Shown here piece by piece: positions 1-7,717 of a stretch of 39,078 nt of DNA. The translations under genes were made by a program, and so were the position numbers. Location: contig CAAEDN010000030.1 of NCBI GenBank assembly GCA_900754615.1, positions 1 through 39,078 of the forward strand. Direction: 5' to 3'. The notes below the pieces were generated by a model. That model was not told the origin of the DNA. It was given only the letters and a program-made list of their open reading frames with translations, and ran no database searches. Every line of letters begins with the position of its first letter. Within the stretch, counting starts at the first letter, position 1. Origin of the DNA: an uncultured Holdemanella sp. (GTDB lineage Bacteria > Bacillota_I > Bacilli_A > Erysipelotrichales > Erysipelotrichaceae).

Positions 1-76
1 GCCTGAATAGCTCAGTCGGTAGAGCATCCGGCTGTTAACCGGCAGGTCACAAGTTCGAGTCTTGTTTCAGGCGCCA
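1..76 (+). tRNA. tRNA-Asn (anticodon GTT)
   Basis: The full cloverleaf can be drawn by eye. The acceptor stem is 1-7 with 66-72, the D arm 10-25, the anticodon arm 27-43 with GTT at 34-36, the T arm 49-65 with loop TTCGAGT, and the discriminator G73 is followed by an encoded CCA (74-76). All stems pair except the outermost anticodon-stem pair, a T27-C43 mismatch. The gene starts at the first base of the window, so further tRNA genes may lie upstream. Confidence 0.95.
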
Positions 77-86
77 CTTGATTATA

Positions 87-112
87 AAGCCAGCTTAGCT
101 GGTTTTTTTTAT
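87..112 (+). terminator. Rho-independent terminator after tRNA-Asn
   Basis: The hairpin CCAGC-TTA-GCTGG (90-94 with 98-102) is followed by an eight-T run. It sits 11 bases after the tRNA CCA end and ends just before the ribosome binding site of the next gene. Confidence 0.8.
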
Positions 113-127
113 ATATAAGGAGCTAAC

Positions 128-490
128 ATGACAGAATCTGAATGGTTTGAACAACTTTTTAATCGTCTATCCCACTCCAAATTTAGGAGCAGTTTTCATC
201 TGAAACAAAAAGATAAAGACTATATTCAAACTAAAGGAATGGATACCATTGAAAAACATGCCATTGATTTTGTTGAAAAACGATTAGCTCCAGCCTATAT
301 ACCCAATGATGGTAAACAAACACCTTTCAAAGGACACCCTGTATTTATTGCCCAACATGCTACTGGCTGTTGTTGCAGACAATGTTTATATAAATGGCAT
401 AAGATCAAACCCAATCAGCCACTAGGCCCCAAACAAAAGGCCTATATCGTTAAAGTATTAATGACATGGATTCATAATGAAGTCGATTAA
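128..490 (+). CDS. DUF4186 family protein
   Basis: This 120-residue soluble protein matches my recollection of the DUF4186 family along its whole length. Visible landmarks are SKFRSSFHL (about 17-25), the stretch HAIDFVEKRLAPA (about 44-56), NDGKQTP, and GHPVFIAQHATGCCCRQCL with clustered cysteines (residues 81-83 and 86) that suggest metal binding. The family has no established function known to me. The start at 128 has the ribosome binding site AAGGAG eight bases upstream. It sits between the tRNA terminator and its own terminator, so it is probably expressed alone. Confidence 0.85.
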   Translation: MTESEWFEQLFNRLSHSKFRSSFHLKQKDKDYIQTKGMDTIEKHAIDFVEKRLAPAYIPNDGKQTPFKGHPVFIAQHATGCCCRQCLYKWHKIKPNQPLGPKQKAYIVKVLMTWIHNEVD

Positions 491-507
491 TTTGACTTCT
501 TTTTTTA
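478..507 (+). terminator. Terminator after the DUF4186 gene
   Basis: GAAGTC (479-484) pairs with GACTTC (494-499), followed by a run of T. The left arm overlaps the last codons and stop of the gene. Confidence 0.65.
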
Positions 508-508
508 G

Positions 509-537
509 TTGACTATACTATTTATGGAATTAAATAT
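509..537 (+). promoter_or_regulatory. Probable promoter of the ThrE-type exporter gene
   Basis: TTGACT (509-514) is a near-consensus -35 box. An AT-rich -10 (TAAATA, 531-536) follows after a 16-base spacer. The -35 box coincides with a possible upstream TTG start at 509, which argues against that start. Confidence 0.5.
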
Positions 538-592
538 CGAATATATATTTATACTATGTGTATTATATATAAATGATATAGGAGATGATCTT

Positions 593-1903
593 ATGAACAA
601 CCATATGGACATTCCATGGCATGAATATACAAACAAAGATTCAAAAATTAAGATTGAAAATGCAAGTCTTACAGAAAAATCCTCCGTTATAGGAAGAATT
701 GGATTGATGCTTCTAGCCTGTGGTACAGGTGCCTGGAGAGTTAGAAGTTCAATGAACACCATTGCGAGTGAACTAAACATCACATGTATTGCCGACATTG
801 GTCTTACAAGTATTTCCTACACATGCATTGACGGTATTGAATCTCATGCTCAATCCTTGTCTTTACATAATACAAGTGTTAATACATCCAAACTTGCTCG
901 CATGGAAGACTTTGTATATCACTTTAAAGACGAATGTAAAACATGCACATGCAATGAAATACACAATCAGCTTGATCAAATTGAAAGTATTCACTCTAGT
1001 TACTCCCCCATTATTCTAGGATTAGCTGCAGCTCTTGCATGCAGTTGCTTTACCTTTCTACTTGGAGGAGGCCCCATTGAAATGCTTTGTGCCTTTGTGG
1101 GTGCGGGACTTGGCAATACACTTCGAATGAAACTGATTAAACATAACTACACCCTATTCTTAAATGTAGCAGCCAGCGTTTCTTTGGCCTGCCTAGCCTA
1201 TGCCTTGTTATTTAACTTTTTAGAAACCCATTTTGGCATATCCACACAACATGAAGCCGGATACATCTGTTCTATGCTTTTCATTATTCCAGGCTTTCCA
1301 TTTATTACCAGTGGCATTGACTTAGCTAAATTAGATTTACGATCCGGTTTAGAAAGACTTGCCTATGCCATCATCATTATTTTAGCTGCTACACTTACTG
1401 CTTGGATTTGTGCTTTAGTCTTACATCTTCAACCCGTTGATTTTGTAAAACTACACATTTCAACATCAACCAAATTACTTTTAAGATTATTAACAAGTTT
1501 TGGAGGCGTCTTTGGATTCTCCATCATGTTTAACAGCTCTAAAAAAATAGCCGCAAGTGCCGGATGCATTGGAGCCATCGCAAACACATTACGACTAACA
1601 CTTGTCGATTTATCTTTACCTGCTGCAGCCGCAGCCTTTATTGGCGCACTAACAGCTGGACTACTTGCCTCTATGATCAAAGGAAATACAGGATATCCTA
1701 GAATCGCCATAACCGTACCATCCATTGTGATTATGGTTCCAGGTCTATATATGTATCGAGCTATATATAATCTAGAACTTACATCCACCATGTCAATTGG
1801 AGCAAATTGGTTTATTCAATCTTTGTTGATTGTTTTAGCACTTCCAATGGGACTTATATTTGCCCGTATCTTAACGGATCCCTCATTTCGATATTGCACT
1901 TAA
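593..1903 (+). CDS. Fused threonine/serine exporter, ThrE family
   Basis: This is a 436-residue integral membrane protein of the ThrE type. The soluble N-terminal domain (about residues 15-140, DUF1212-like) carries the family's GTGAWRVRSSM segment, and about ten hydrophobic helices follow from residue 145 to the end. Known members export threonine and serine by proton antiport. Many Bacillota split the protein into a YjjP-like and a YjjB-like chain; here both halves are in one chain. I chose the ATG at 593 because AGGAGATGAT precedes it. A longer reading frame from TTG 509 would translate the promoter. Substrate assignment rests on family resemblance only. Confidence 0.85.
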   Translation: MNNHMDIPWHEYTNKDSKIKIENASLTEKSSVIGRIGLMLLACGTGAWRVRSSMNTIASELNITCIADIGLTSISYTCIDGIESHAQSLSLHNTSVNTSKLARMEDFVYHFKDECKTCTCNEIHNQLDQIESIHSSYSPIILGLAAALACSCFTFLLGGGPIEMLCAFVGAGLGNTLRMKLIKHNYTLFLNVAASVSLACLAYALLFNFLETHFGISTQHEAGYICSMLFIIPGFPFITSGIDLAKLDLRSGLERLAYAIIIILAATLTAWICALVLHLQPVDFVKLHISTSTKLLLRLLTSFGGVFGFSIMFNSSKKIAASAGCIGAIANTLRLTLVDLSLPAAAAAFIGALTAGLLASMIKGNTGYPRIAITVPSIVIMVPGLYMYRAIYNLELTSTMSIGANWFIQSLLIVLALPMGLIFARILTDPSFRYCT

Positions 1904-1934
1904 AAATGCTGAACCTAATCGCTCAGCATTTTTT
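1903..1934. terminator. Bidirectional terminator
   Basis: TGCTGA (1907-1912) pairs with TCAGCA (1923-1928), flanked by A and T runs on both sides. It serves the exporter gene on the plus strand and the convergent gene at 1915-2664, whose stop codon lies in the loop. Confidence 0.8.
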
Positions 1935-2664
1935 GTATACATTCATATAAAATACTATTTGAAACTTCAATATTCTTTTCTAAATTATGTTCGAAATGTG
2001 TAAATGGTAAGAATACACCTACACAATACTTTCCTTTAAAATCCCCACAATAGAAAAACGCATTGTACAATAAATCTTCAAGCTTCATCATCGAATCCCA
2101 CAAGTTTGAATAGATCTGTGCATCACTTAACTTTTCATGAACCTCTTTTGGCATTTCTTGAACAACTAAGATACCTAAATGCGATTCATTTTGAATAGTT
2201 TGAATGGACATATCTTCTTTAAAGCTATGCTGCTCTAAAAAGCCATAAGCTAAGTAGCGATTCTTTTCTACAAGCTTTGTAAACATATGTTTCTTTGATT
2301 CAGGAATATGAATATCACTTTCTATAATATTTCCATCCTCATCACTTAAAAGAATCGGATTCTCTTTTCCCTTATCATTAAATCGCAATGGGATCAAAAA
2401 TGCATTACGTAATAAGTCAAACATACTATTGCCGCATACAGCCATTAAAAATGCCGATAAATCTTTATTCTTATAAGCTGTGAATAACGCATTGGTAAAT
2501 ACTTGTTTATCTACTAGTACCCTTTCTTCTTCTACACCTGAATCATCATCACAGGCAATGCCTTCATAAAAGGCATCCATTAATCGTTTACAAGCTCTAG
2601 GATCCTTGGCAATCTTATCAAACAAAGCCTCTGCCTTTTCTTCCCTAGGAAAAATTGTAGGCAT
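1915..2664 (-). CDS. Conserved-looking protein of unknown function
   Basis: I do not recognise this 249-residue protein. It is soluble, acidic and rich in Lys/Glu, with no signal peptide or clear membrane segment. A strongly acidic stretch occurs at about residues 38-46 (DDDSGVEEE), and a mixed helix/strand C-terminal half ends in a helical tail. The frame can be extended 20 residues to a GTG at 2724 that has no ribosome binding site; the ATG at 2664 has AGAAGTGAT in the right place and is preferred. It is divergent from a LysR regulator, so co-regulation is possible but unproven. Confidence 0.65.
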   Translation of the reverse strand: MPTIFPREEKAEALFDKIAKDPRACKRLMDAFYEGIACDDDSGVEEERVLVDKQVFTNALFTAYKNKDLSAFLMAVCGNSMFDLLRNAFLIPLRFNDKGKENPILLSDEDGNIIESDIHIPESKKHMFTKLVEKNRYLAYGFLEQHSFKEDMSIQTIQNESHLGILVVQEMPKEVHEKLSDAQIYSNLWDSMMKLEDLLYNAFFYCGDFKGKYCVGVFLPFTHFEHNLEKNIEVSNSILYECIQKMLSD

Positions 2665-2802
2665 ACTTATCACTTCTTTTCTAATCCTTTCGACAAACAG
2701 ATACAAGAAGTCTTCCTTTAACACACTTTTTGTATCTGTTTTGATGGCTTGCCTACTCGGACTAAAAGTATTATACTAACAGCTATAAAATATGTGAAAT
2801 GT

Positions 2803-2815
2803 ATATTTTGAATAT
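2803..2815. promoter_or_regulatory. Dyad in the divergent LysR intergenic region
   Basis: ATATT-TTG-AATAT lies about 30 bases before the LysR start and is flanked by TGTATA and TATACA half-sites. This resembles the short AT-rich dyads (T-N11-A type) that LysR proteins bind. The region is very AT-rich, so chance is a real alternative. Confidence 0.3.
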
Positions 2816-2845
2816 GCATTATACAAAAATCATATGGAGGCATCT

Positions 2846-3715
2846 ATGACACTAGACTATTACCGCATTTTCTACTATGTAGCTAAATATAAAAGCTTTT
2901 CAAAAGCCGCTAAAATTCTTCATAACAACCAACCCAATATCTCACGAACAATGAATAACATTGAAAGTGAATTTGGATGCAAGCTTTTAGTACGCTCCCA
3001 TTCTGGTATTACCCTAACACCCGAAGGCGAACAACTCTATGAACATGTTGCGATAGCCATTGAACAACTTTATCAAGGAGAAAGCGAAATTCTTTCAAAT
3101 AAAACATTAGAACATGGACATATTTCAATTGGCGTAAGTGAAACAGCTCTAAATATCTTTTTATTATCCAAACTTGAACAATTCCACAAAGCCTATCCAC
3201 AAGTCAAAATTAAATTATCCAATCATTCCTCTATTCAAGCTGTTGATGCCTTAGAAAAAGGTATTGTCGACATTGCGATTGTCACAAGTCCAATAAACAT
3301 CAAAAAGCCACTACATACCACTTCACTCTATTCCTTTGAAGAAATATTAATTGGCGGAAAAGAATATGAAAGCTTAAACAATGAAATTCTAGACATCCAA
3401 CAAATCTCGCATTATCCATTTATTACTTTAGGCAAAAACACAAGCACATATACCTATTATTCAAACTTGTTCTTAAATCACCAAATCCCTTTTCCTACCG
3501 ATTTAGAAGTGGCTACAGCCGATCAAATACTACCTTTAGTCAAACACAACCTTGGCATTGGATTCTATCCTAAAGAATTAATTTCCAAGGATTCTGATAT
3601 TTTTGAAATTCATACAAACATAAAAAATCCTGAACGAGAAATTCTTCTTGTCCAGGATGCAAGTCGTGCAACCAATATTGCCACACAAAAATTTATTAAC
3701 ACTCTTTCTTTATAA
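2846..3715 (+). CDS. LysR-type transcriptional regulator
   Basis: This 289-residue LysR-family regulator has an N-terminal winged helix-turn-helix (about residues 1-60, with SFSKAAKILHNNQPNISRTM as the HTH core). A linker helix follows, then a periplasmic-binding-like effector domain (about 88-285). The frame opens at 2834, but that ATG is part of ATGGAGG, a ribosome binding site for the ATG at 2846, so 2846 is preferred. It runs divergently from the unknown gene at 1915-2664 and convergently toward the YeiH-type transporter, either of which may be its target. The effector is unknown. Confidence 0.85.
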   Translation: MTLDYYRIFYYVAKYKSFSKAAKILHNNQPNISRTMNNIESEFGCKLLVRSHSGITLTPEGEQLYEHVAIAIEQLYQGESEILSNKTLEHGHISIGVSETALNIFLLSKLEQFHKAYPQVKIKLSNHSSIQAVDALEKGIVDIAIVTSPINIKKPLHTTSLYSFEEILIGGKEYESLNNEILDIQQISHYPFITLGKNTSTYTYYSNLFLNHQIPFPTDLEVATADQILPLVKHNLGIGFYPKELISKDSDIFEIHTNIKNPEREILLVQDASRATNIATQKFINTLSL

Positions 3716-3723
3716 TTCAAAGT

Positions 3724-4749
3724 TTACCAAATATGCATCACATGCTGCATCACTAAACTTACAATTGTGATACCACACCAACATGTTGCACCAACCGCAA
3801 TTGGCTTTCCACCCGTTTTGATCAACTGAATTACATTGCTGTTAAGTCCAATGGCTGCCATAGCCATAATGATTAAAAACTTAGATAATTCTTTAAGTGG
3901 TGCAAATACACTAGAGTCTACTCCAACATTTACACAAATCGTTGTAAAAATAGCTGCCAAAATAAAATAAAGTATAAACATTGGAAAGGCACGTTTCAAA
4001 CTAAAGTTTGATGCTTGTCTTTCTTTTTTAGCACGAATAAAAGATAGTCCGAGTGTAATTGGAATAATCGCAAGTGTACGAGTTAATTTTACTGTTACCG
4101 CCTTATTTAATGTGGCACTACCAAGACCCCACATACTATCCCAAGTAGAAGCCGCTGCCGTTACACTTGATGTATCATTGATGGCTGTTCCTGCAAAAAT
4201 ACCAAAGGCATCGCCATGCATGGTATCAAAGCCAAGAGCTTTTCCTAACATTGGAAAGAAAATAGCAGCAAGTACATTAAAGAAAAAGATAACTGCGATA
4301 GATTGTGCAATCTCATCATCATCCGCATCAATAACGGGTGCCGTTGCCGCAATGGCAGAACCACCACAAATTGATGATCCAACACCGACTAGTATCGACG
4401 TATTTGTAGGCACTTTTAAAACTTTCTTCATAATCCACGCAAGTACTAAGGATGTAGTAATTGTACAAATAATGATTGGTAAAGACTGTTTACCCGTCTC
4501 AAAAATAACGCCTAGATTCATTCCAAATCCAAGTAATACAACAGCCGTCTGTAAAACTATCTTAGAAGTCCATTTAATCCCTGCTTCAGCTTTTCCCTTA
4601 TCATTCCAAAACATTGCGATAATCATACCTGCAAGAATCGCAATGACAGCCCCACCAACAACCGGAAACATTTTTCCGATAATCCATGATGGAATCGCAA
4701 TCAAAAGACAAATTAAAATGCCTTTTCCATATTTATTTACAAAATTCAT
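3724..4749 (-). CDS. yeiH: YeiH/UPF0324-type putative sulfate or anion exporter
   Basis: This 341-residue membrane protein has about ten hydrophobic segments. It carries the family signatures VLLGFGMNLG (about 72-81), VGVGSSICGGSAIAATAPVI (about 122-141) and GTAINDTSSVTAA (about 188-200). Members of this family are annotated as putative sulfate exporters, a role suggested mostly by a neighbouring CysL/YeiE-type LysR regulator. The same arrangement occurs here: a divergent LysR gene starts 102 bases away. It shares no terminator with the convergent LysR gene ending at 3715, since only eight bases separate them. The transported ion is not proven for the family as far as I know. Confidence 0.85.
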   Translation of the reverse strand: MNFVNKYGKGILICLLIAIPSWIIGKMFPVVGGAVIAILAGMIIAMFWNDKGKAEAGIKWTSKIVLQTAVVLLGFGMNLGVIFETGKQSLPIIICTITTSLVLAWIMKKVLKVPTNTSILVGVGSSICGGSAIAATAPVIDADDDEIAQSIAVIFFFNVLAAIFFPMLGKALGFDTMHGDAFGIFAGTAINDTSSVTAAASTWDSMWGLGSATLNKAVTVKLTRTLAIIPITLGLSFIRAKKERQASNFSLKRAFPMFILYFILAAIFTTICVNVGVDSSVFAPLKELSKFLIIMAMAAIGLNSNVIQLIKTGGKPIAVGATCWCGITIVSLVMQHVMHIW

Positions 4750-4814
4750 TTAAAATTCCCTCCATGCGAAGAATTGTATCACTATACAACAATAAGGTAA
4801 AATTATATAATTCT

Positions 4815-4835
4815 ATCGAATAATAATTATTTCTT
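4815..4835. promoter_or_regulatory. AT-rich palindrome between yeiH and its LysR gene
   Basis: AATAATTATT (4822-4831) is a perfect ten-base palindrome in the divergent region, about 20 bases before the LysR start codon. It fits a LysR site controlling both directions. The AT-rich background weakens the case. Confidence 0.3.
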
Positions 4836-4851
4836 ATCAATAGAGGTACCT

Positions 4852-5727
4852 ATGCTAGATTATCGAACAAAAACATTTCTTACTGTATGTAAGACTTTAA
4901 ATTTTACAACAGCCGCCAAACAATTAAATATCACTCAACCTGCCGTATCGCAACACATTCATTTTTTAGAAAAACAATACAATACCACATTATTTGCATA
5001 CAAAAATAAAGAGTTATCACTAACTCCTTCTGGTGAAATACTATATAAGCATCTATTAGCGATGAAAAATAATGAACAAGCCATAATGAATGAACTCAAC
5101 AATATTACATCCAACATTGAAACTCTCTCCATTGGAGTAACTATGACCATTGGTGAATATGCGATTGTAGATAAACTGGCAAACTTTATTCAAAATCATC
5201 CAGAAATCAACATCCACCTTCATTATGGCAACACATCTAATCTGCTCGAATTACTTGACCATGGACAAATCAGTATGGCTATTGTCGAAGGAAATTATCC
5301 AAAAGAAAACTATTCTCATATAAAATATAGCACAGAAGACTATATTGCCGTCTGTGCTACATCCCATCAATTTAATAAAGAACCCCATACTATTCATGAT
5401 TTAATATCTGAACATCTTTTAGTGCGTGAAGAAGGTTCTGGAACAAGAAACATTCTTGAACAAAGCTTAATTGCGCATGGTTTACATATTTCAAATTTCA
5501 CACATTATACACAAGTAGAAAATATGCATACCATCATGAATCTATTGAAGAAAGATTGTGGAATCTCTTTCCTATATAAGATAGCTGTAGAAAAAGAATT
5601 AAAATCAAAAGAACTCAAAGAAATTACTTTAGATGATTTTAAATTACAACACGACTTTGACATCATATGGCAAAAAGAAAGTATCTATGCCGATAAATAT
5701 CTATCAATCAGTAAAGAATTTATTTAA
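4852..5727 (+). CDS. LysR-type regulator, CysL/YeiE-like by context
   Basis: This 291-residue LysR protein has the helix-turn-helix at about residues 14-40 (NFTTAAKQLNITQPAVSQHI) and an effector domain from about 88. Its effector region holds REEGSGTR (about 187-194), a motif common in the CysB/CysL/CbbR-like branch of the family. It is divergent from the yeiH-type transporter, the classic yeiE-yeiH layout, so it probably activates that gene. AGAGGT six bases upstream supports the start. The 3' end overlaps the convergent GNAT gene by eight bases. Confidence 0.85.
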   Translation: MLDYRTKTFLTVCKTLNFTTAAKQLNITQPAVSQHIHFLEKQYNTTLFAYKNKELSLTPSGEILYKHLLAMKNNEQAIMNELNNITSNIETLSIGVTMTIGEYAIVDKLANFIQNHPEINIHLHYGNTSNLLELLDHGQISMAIVEGNYPKENYSHIKYSTEDYIAVCATSHQFNKEPHTIHDLISEHLLVREEGSGTRNILEQSLIAHGLHISNFTHYTQVENMHTIMNLLKKDCGISFLYKIAVEKELKSKELKEITLDDFKLQHDFDIIWQKESIYADKYLSISKEFI

Positions 5728-6205
5728 TTCTTCGATTTGCGAGTACTAAACGATCTTCTTTTATTGGACAAAAGTCATTCTTAATCCAAAATTGTTCAGC
5801 TTGAGGATTTTCATTTATCCAGCCTAAGCGAACTTTCTTATATTCAAGTGTTGTTAAATATTCAATAAGTTCATTGACTATTGCACTTCCAATCCCATTC
5901 TTTTGTACATTGATATCTATCATAAAGAATCCAATGAATACAATATCCTTTTTGGGATATCCATCAATTAAATCAAGGACTGCGATTAACTTTTCGTTCT
6001 TAAAATATCCCACATAATACTTATCTTTAATATCAATATTGTATGGAAGAGTCATCATATCCGATTCAATACTCTTTCTTGTCACATAAGGAGGACAATA
6101 TTGATAATATAAGTGATTTTTACTACAAAGACTATATATTTGATCAATATCATTCTTTTGTAGTTTTCTAACATAATATTTCTTGGAAAATAGTAACTCA
6201 TTCAT
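5720..6205 (-). CDS. GNAT-family N-acetyltransferase
   Basis: This 161-residue protein has the GNAT fold. A beta-strand segment VFIGFFMIDINVQKNGIGSA (about 90-109) contains the acetyl-CoA loop QKNGIGSA, followed by a helix, the strand KKVRLGWI and NPQAEQFWIKNDF near the C-terminus. The substrate cannot be told from sequence. It is the last gene of a small minus-strand group, three bases after the TfoX-N gene, so it is probably co-transcribed. The ribosome binding site is weak (AAGAAG). Confidence 0.8.
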   Translation of the reverse strand: MNELLFSKKYYVRKLQKNDIDQIYSLCSKNHLYYQYCPPYVTRKSIESDMMTLPYNIDIKDKYYVGYFKNEKLIAVLDLIDGYPKKDIVFIGFFMIDINVQKNGIGSAIVNELIEYLTTLEYKKVRLGWINENPQAEQFWIKNDFCPIKEDRLVLANRRIK

Positions 6206-6208
6206 AGT

Positions 6209-6523
6209 TTATTTCTTCTTTTTTGGATTTGGAAGCTCATCATACATCACTTGAAACAAGCCTTCCAAAAATTCCCGGTTATCCACTTCATCTACCAACA
6301 ACATTTCTTTAGCCCCATCATATGGTAATTCATATCGAACTTTTGGCATATAACGAATTGCGGATTCTACAGGCTTAACAAGCAATCGATCATCATATAT
6401 ACCACCAACAATTTTTCCTCGATAATAGAGGATATATTCTTTCATCATAGCTCGATACGTAATTTCTTCTAAATTGGATAGTTGCCCTAAAATAAAATCT
6501 AAATATTCTTTAGTTGATGCCAT
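6209..6523 (-). CDS. TfoX N-terminal-domain protein
   Basis: This 104-residue protein matches the TfoX_N family: an N-terminal helix with a YLDFILGQL segment, then YRAMMKEYILYYRGKIVGGI, the strand DRLLVKP and the PYDGAKEMLLVDEVD region. Only the N-terminal TfoX domain is present. In proteobacteria full-length TfoX/Sxy induces competence; stand-alone N-domains in Gram-positives have no assigned role that I know of. The start has GAGGTG upstream. A Lys-rich tail (PNPKKKK) ends the protein. It lies between two acetyltransferase genes with gaps of three and nine bases. Confidence 0.8.
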   Translation of the reverse strand: MASTKEYLDFILGQLSNLEEITYRAMMKEYILYYRGKIVGGIYDDRLLVKPVESAIRYMPKVRYELPYDGAKEMLLVDEVDNREFLEGLFQVMYDELPNPKKKK

Positions 6524-6532
6524 TTTGTCACC

Positions 6533-6991
6533 TCATATTGCCATTACATAGATTTGACAAGGATTATTTTCATCCCACAACGTGTAAAGCACTTCAAATT
6601 CTTTAAATCCTAACGAAATATAAAATCGATTTGTACAATCATAATCTTCATACATTCCCATCTTCACTGTTTTTACCTGGATAAACGAGTATCCACTTTC
6701 CTTTATACTTTCCTTTGCGTATTCAAATAGTGCTCTTCCAATTCCTTTTCGATGATATTCTTTTAATACACCCATTACAGCTAGTTCAACTGTATCTTTA
6801 CCTGTTTGTTTAAGGTACAAAAATCCAACGACTTTATCCTTTTCTAAGGCACAAAAGAAGTCTTTTCCTACACTATCTAGAATATATTCTTCGCGTGCTT
6901 CTAAAATTCCAAACCACTCAGGCAATGCTTCTAATATAGCTCTTGTGATTTTCTTCTTTTCTTCATCATTTATAACTTTAATAATCTTCAT
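6533..6991 (-). CDS. GNAT-family N-acetyltransferase
   Basis: This is a 152-residue GNAT enzyme. The VELAVMGVLKEYHRKGIGRA segment contains the acetyl-CoA binding loop (HRKGIGRA), and the C-terminal part has NRFYISLGFKEFEV, typical of the family. The open frame extends to a TTG at 7063, but that stretch overlaps the tail of the decayed peptidase gene. The ATG at 6991 has AAGGA nine bases upstream; the nearer ATG at 6997 is too close to it. The substrate is unknown. This is the first gene of a three-gene group. Confidence 0.8.
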   Translation of the reverse strand: MKIIKVINDEEKKKITRAILEALPEWFGILEAREEYILDSVGKDFFCALEKDKVVGFLYLKQTGKDTVELAVMGVLKEYHRKGIGRALFEYAKESIKESGYSFIQVKTVKMGMYEDYDCTNRFYISLGFKEFEVLYTLWDENNPCQIYVMAI

Positions 6992-7022
6992 ATTCATACT
7001 TCCTTTACTATGTAAAACTATT

Positions 7023-7672
7023 TCATATACACTTTCTCGCAAATCCATGATAACCTTGATCAAACAATTCCTTTAATTTAGCATATCCACCTAATTGCCA
7101 CTCTTTAGCTAAGTAGAGCATTCCACACTATCCATTTCGTGTTGATTATAGGATACAAGATGTGCAAAACCTTCATTAAACGTAATCGCATCCAGCTTAT
7201 CTATGTAATTTCCAAATTGTTCACTTTCTTCAATATCCGTATAATACTTTCCAATCAACACATGAAACAATTCATGAGTTAAAAGATTTTACGAAAGTTT
7301 TGACAATGAAATCTTTCCAACATACTTTTCCCAACACAACAAATCAAAAACCATATGGTGTCTTCCATTCAAATCTTTAAGTACAAATGCATCATTGGGT
7401 TCTTTGCAGCCTACAACTAAATCCAAGATAATATCATCTAAATCATTCTGCCAATCCTTAAACAATGTATCCCAGATTTTTTTATTGCAAGGAATAAAAT
7501 CCTTCACGTGATTTATAATTTCATCTTTTATCTTTGAAACAACCTCTGCTTTATCTTTTTCAGGCTCTTGAAATATGCTTCTATCGGCCTGCCTATAAAT
7601 GAATAAAGATGAGTATTTACTAATATCTTCCCCATTTAAATATGTATCCACGATTACGGTATTTATAATCAT
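7023..7672 (-). pseudogene. Decayed HEXXH zinc metallopeptidase-like gene
   Basis: Reading in from ATG 7672 (AGGAG ribosome binding site) gives 127 residues, ending at TAA 7289-7291. The same frame continues directly as NLLTHELFHVLIG and later NEGFAHLVSY, so a zinc-binding HELFH motif (7262-7276) and a downstream E-G-x-A-H helix lie beyond the stop. That frame stops at TAG near 7109. The coding signal moves to another frame near 7121-7124 (MLYLAKEWQLGGYAKLKELF) and ends at TGA 7023-7025. One nonsense codon and one frameshift therefore break an ancestral gene of roughly 215 residues. An intracellular HEXXH peptidase is the likeliest ancestor. The 127-residue N-terminal part may still be made. 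Confidence 0.75.
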
Positions 7673-7692
7673 ATTCTATTCTCCTAATAACA

Positions 7693-7714
7693 GAAAAACA
7701 CTACGACTGTAGTG
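7693..7714 (-). terminator. Terminator after nth
   Basis: On the minus strand CACTAC-AGTC-GTAGTG is followed by TTTTT. It lies three bases past the nth stop codon and closes the 15-gene minus-strand run. Confidence 0.85.
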
Positions 7715-7717
7715 CTA

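Noticed and set aside
509..592. N-terminal extension of the ThrE-type exporter to TTG 509
   Set aside because: The TTG is part of a -35 box and the stretch has no ribosome binding site; AGGAGATGAT points to 593.
4112..4753. A 213-codon frame on the plus strand opposite yeiH
   Set aside because: It is the antisense shadow of a well-supported transporter gene, with no ribosome binding site and an unnatural composition.
6992..7063. N-terminal extension of the GNAT protein to TTG 7063
   Set aside because: The bases belong to the tail of the decayed peptidase gene in another frame, and AAGGA supports the ATG at 6991.
7262..7291. Programmed stop-codon readthrough or recoding of the peptidase
   Set aside because: The stop is TAA, no SECIS-like or other recoding structure was evident, and a second lesion (frameshift) follows. 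Simple decay is more likely.
7289..7672. A complete 127-residue protein gene
   Set aside because: The same frame continues past the stop into a zinc-peptidase motif, so it is the front part of a broken gene.
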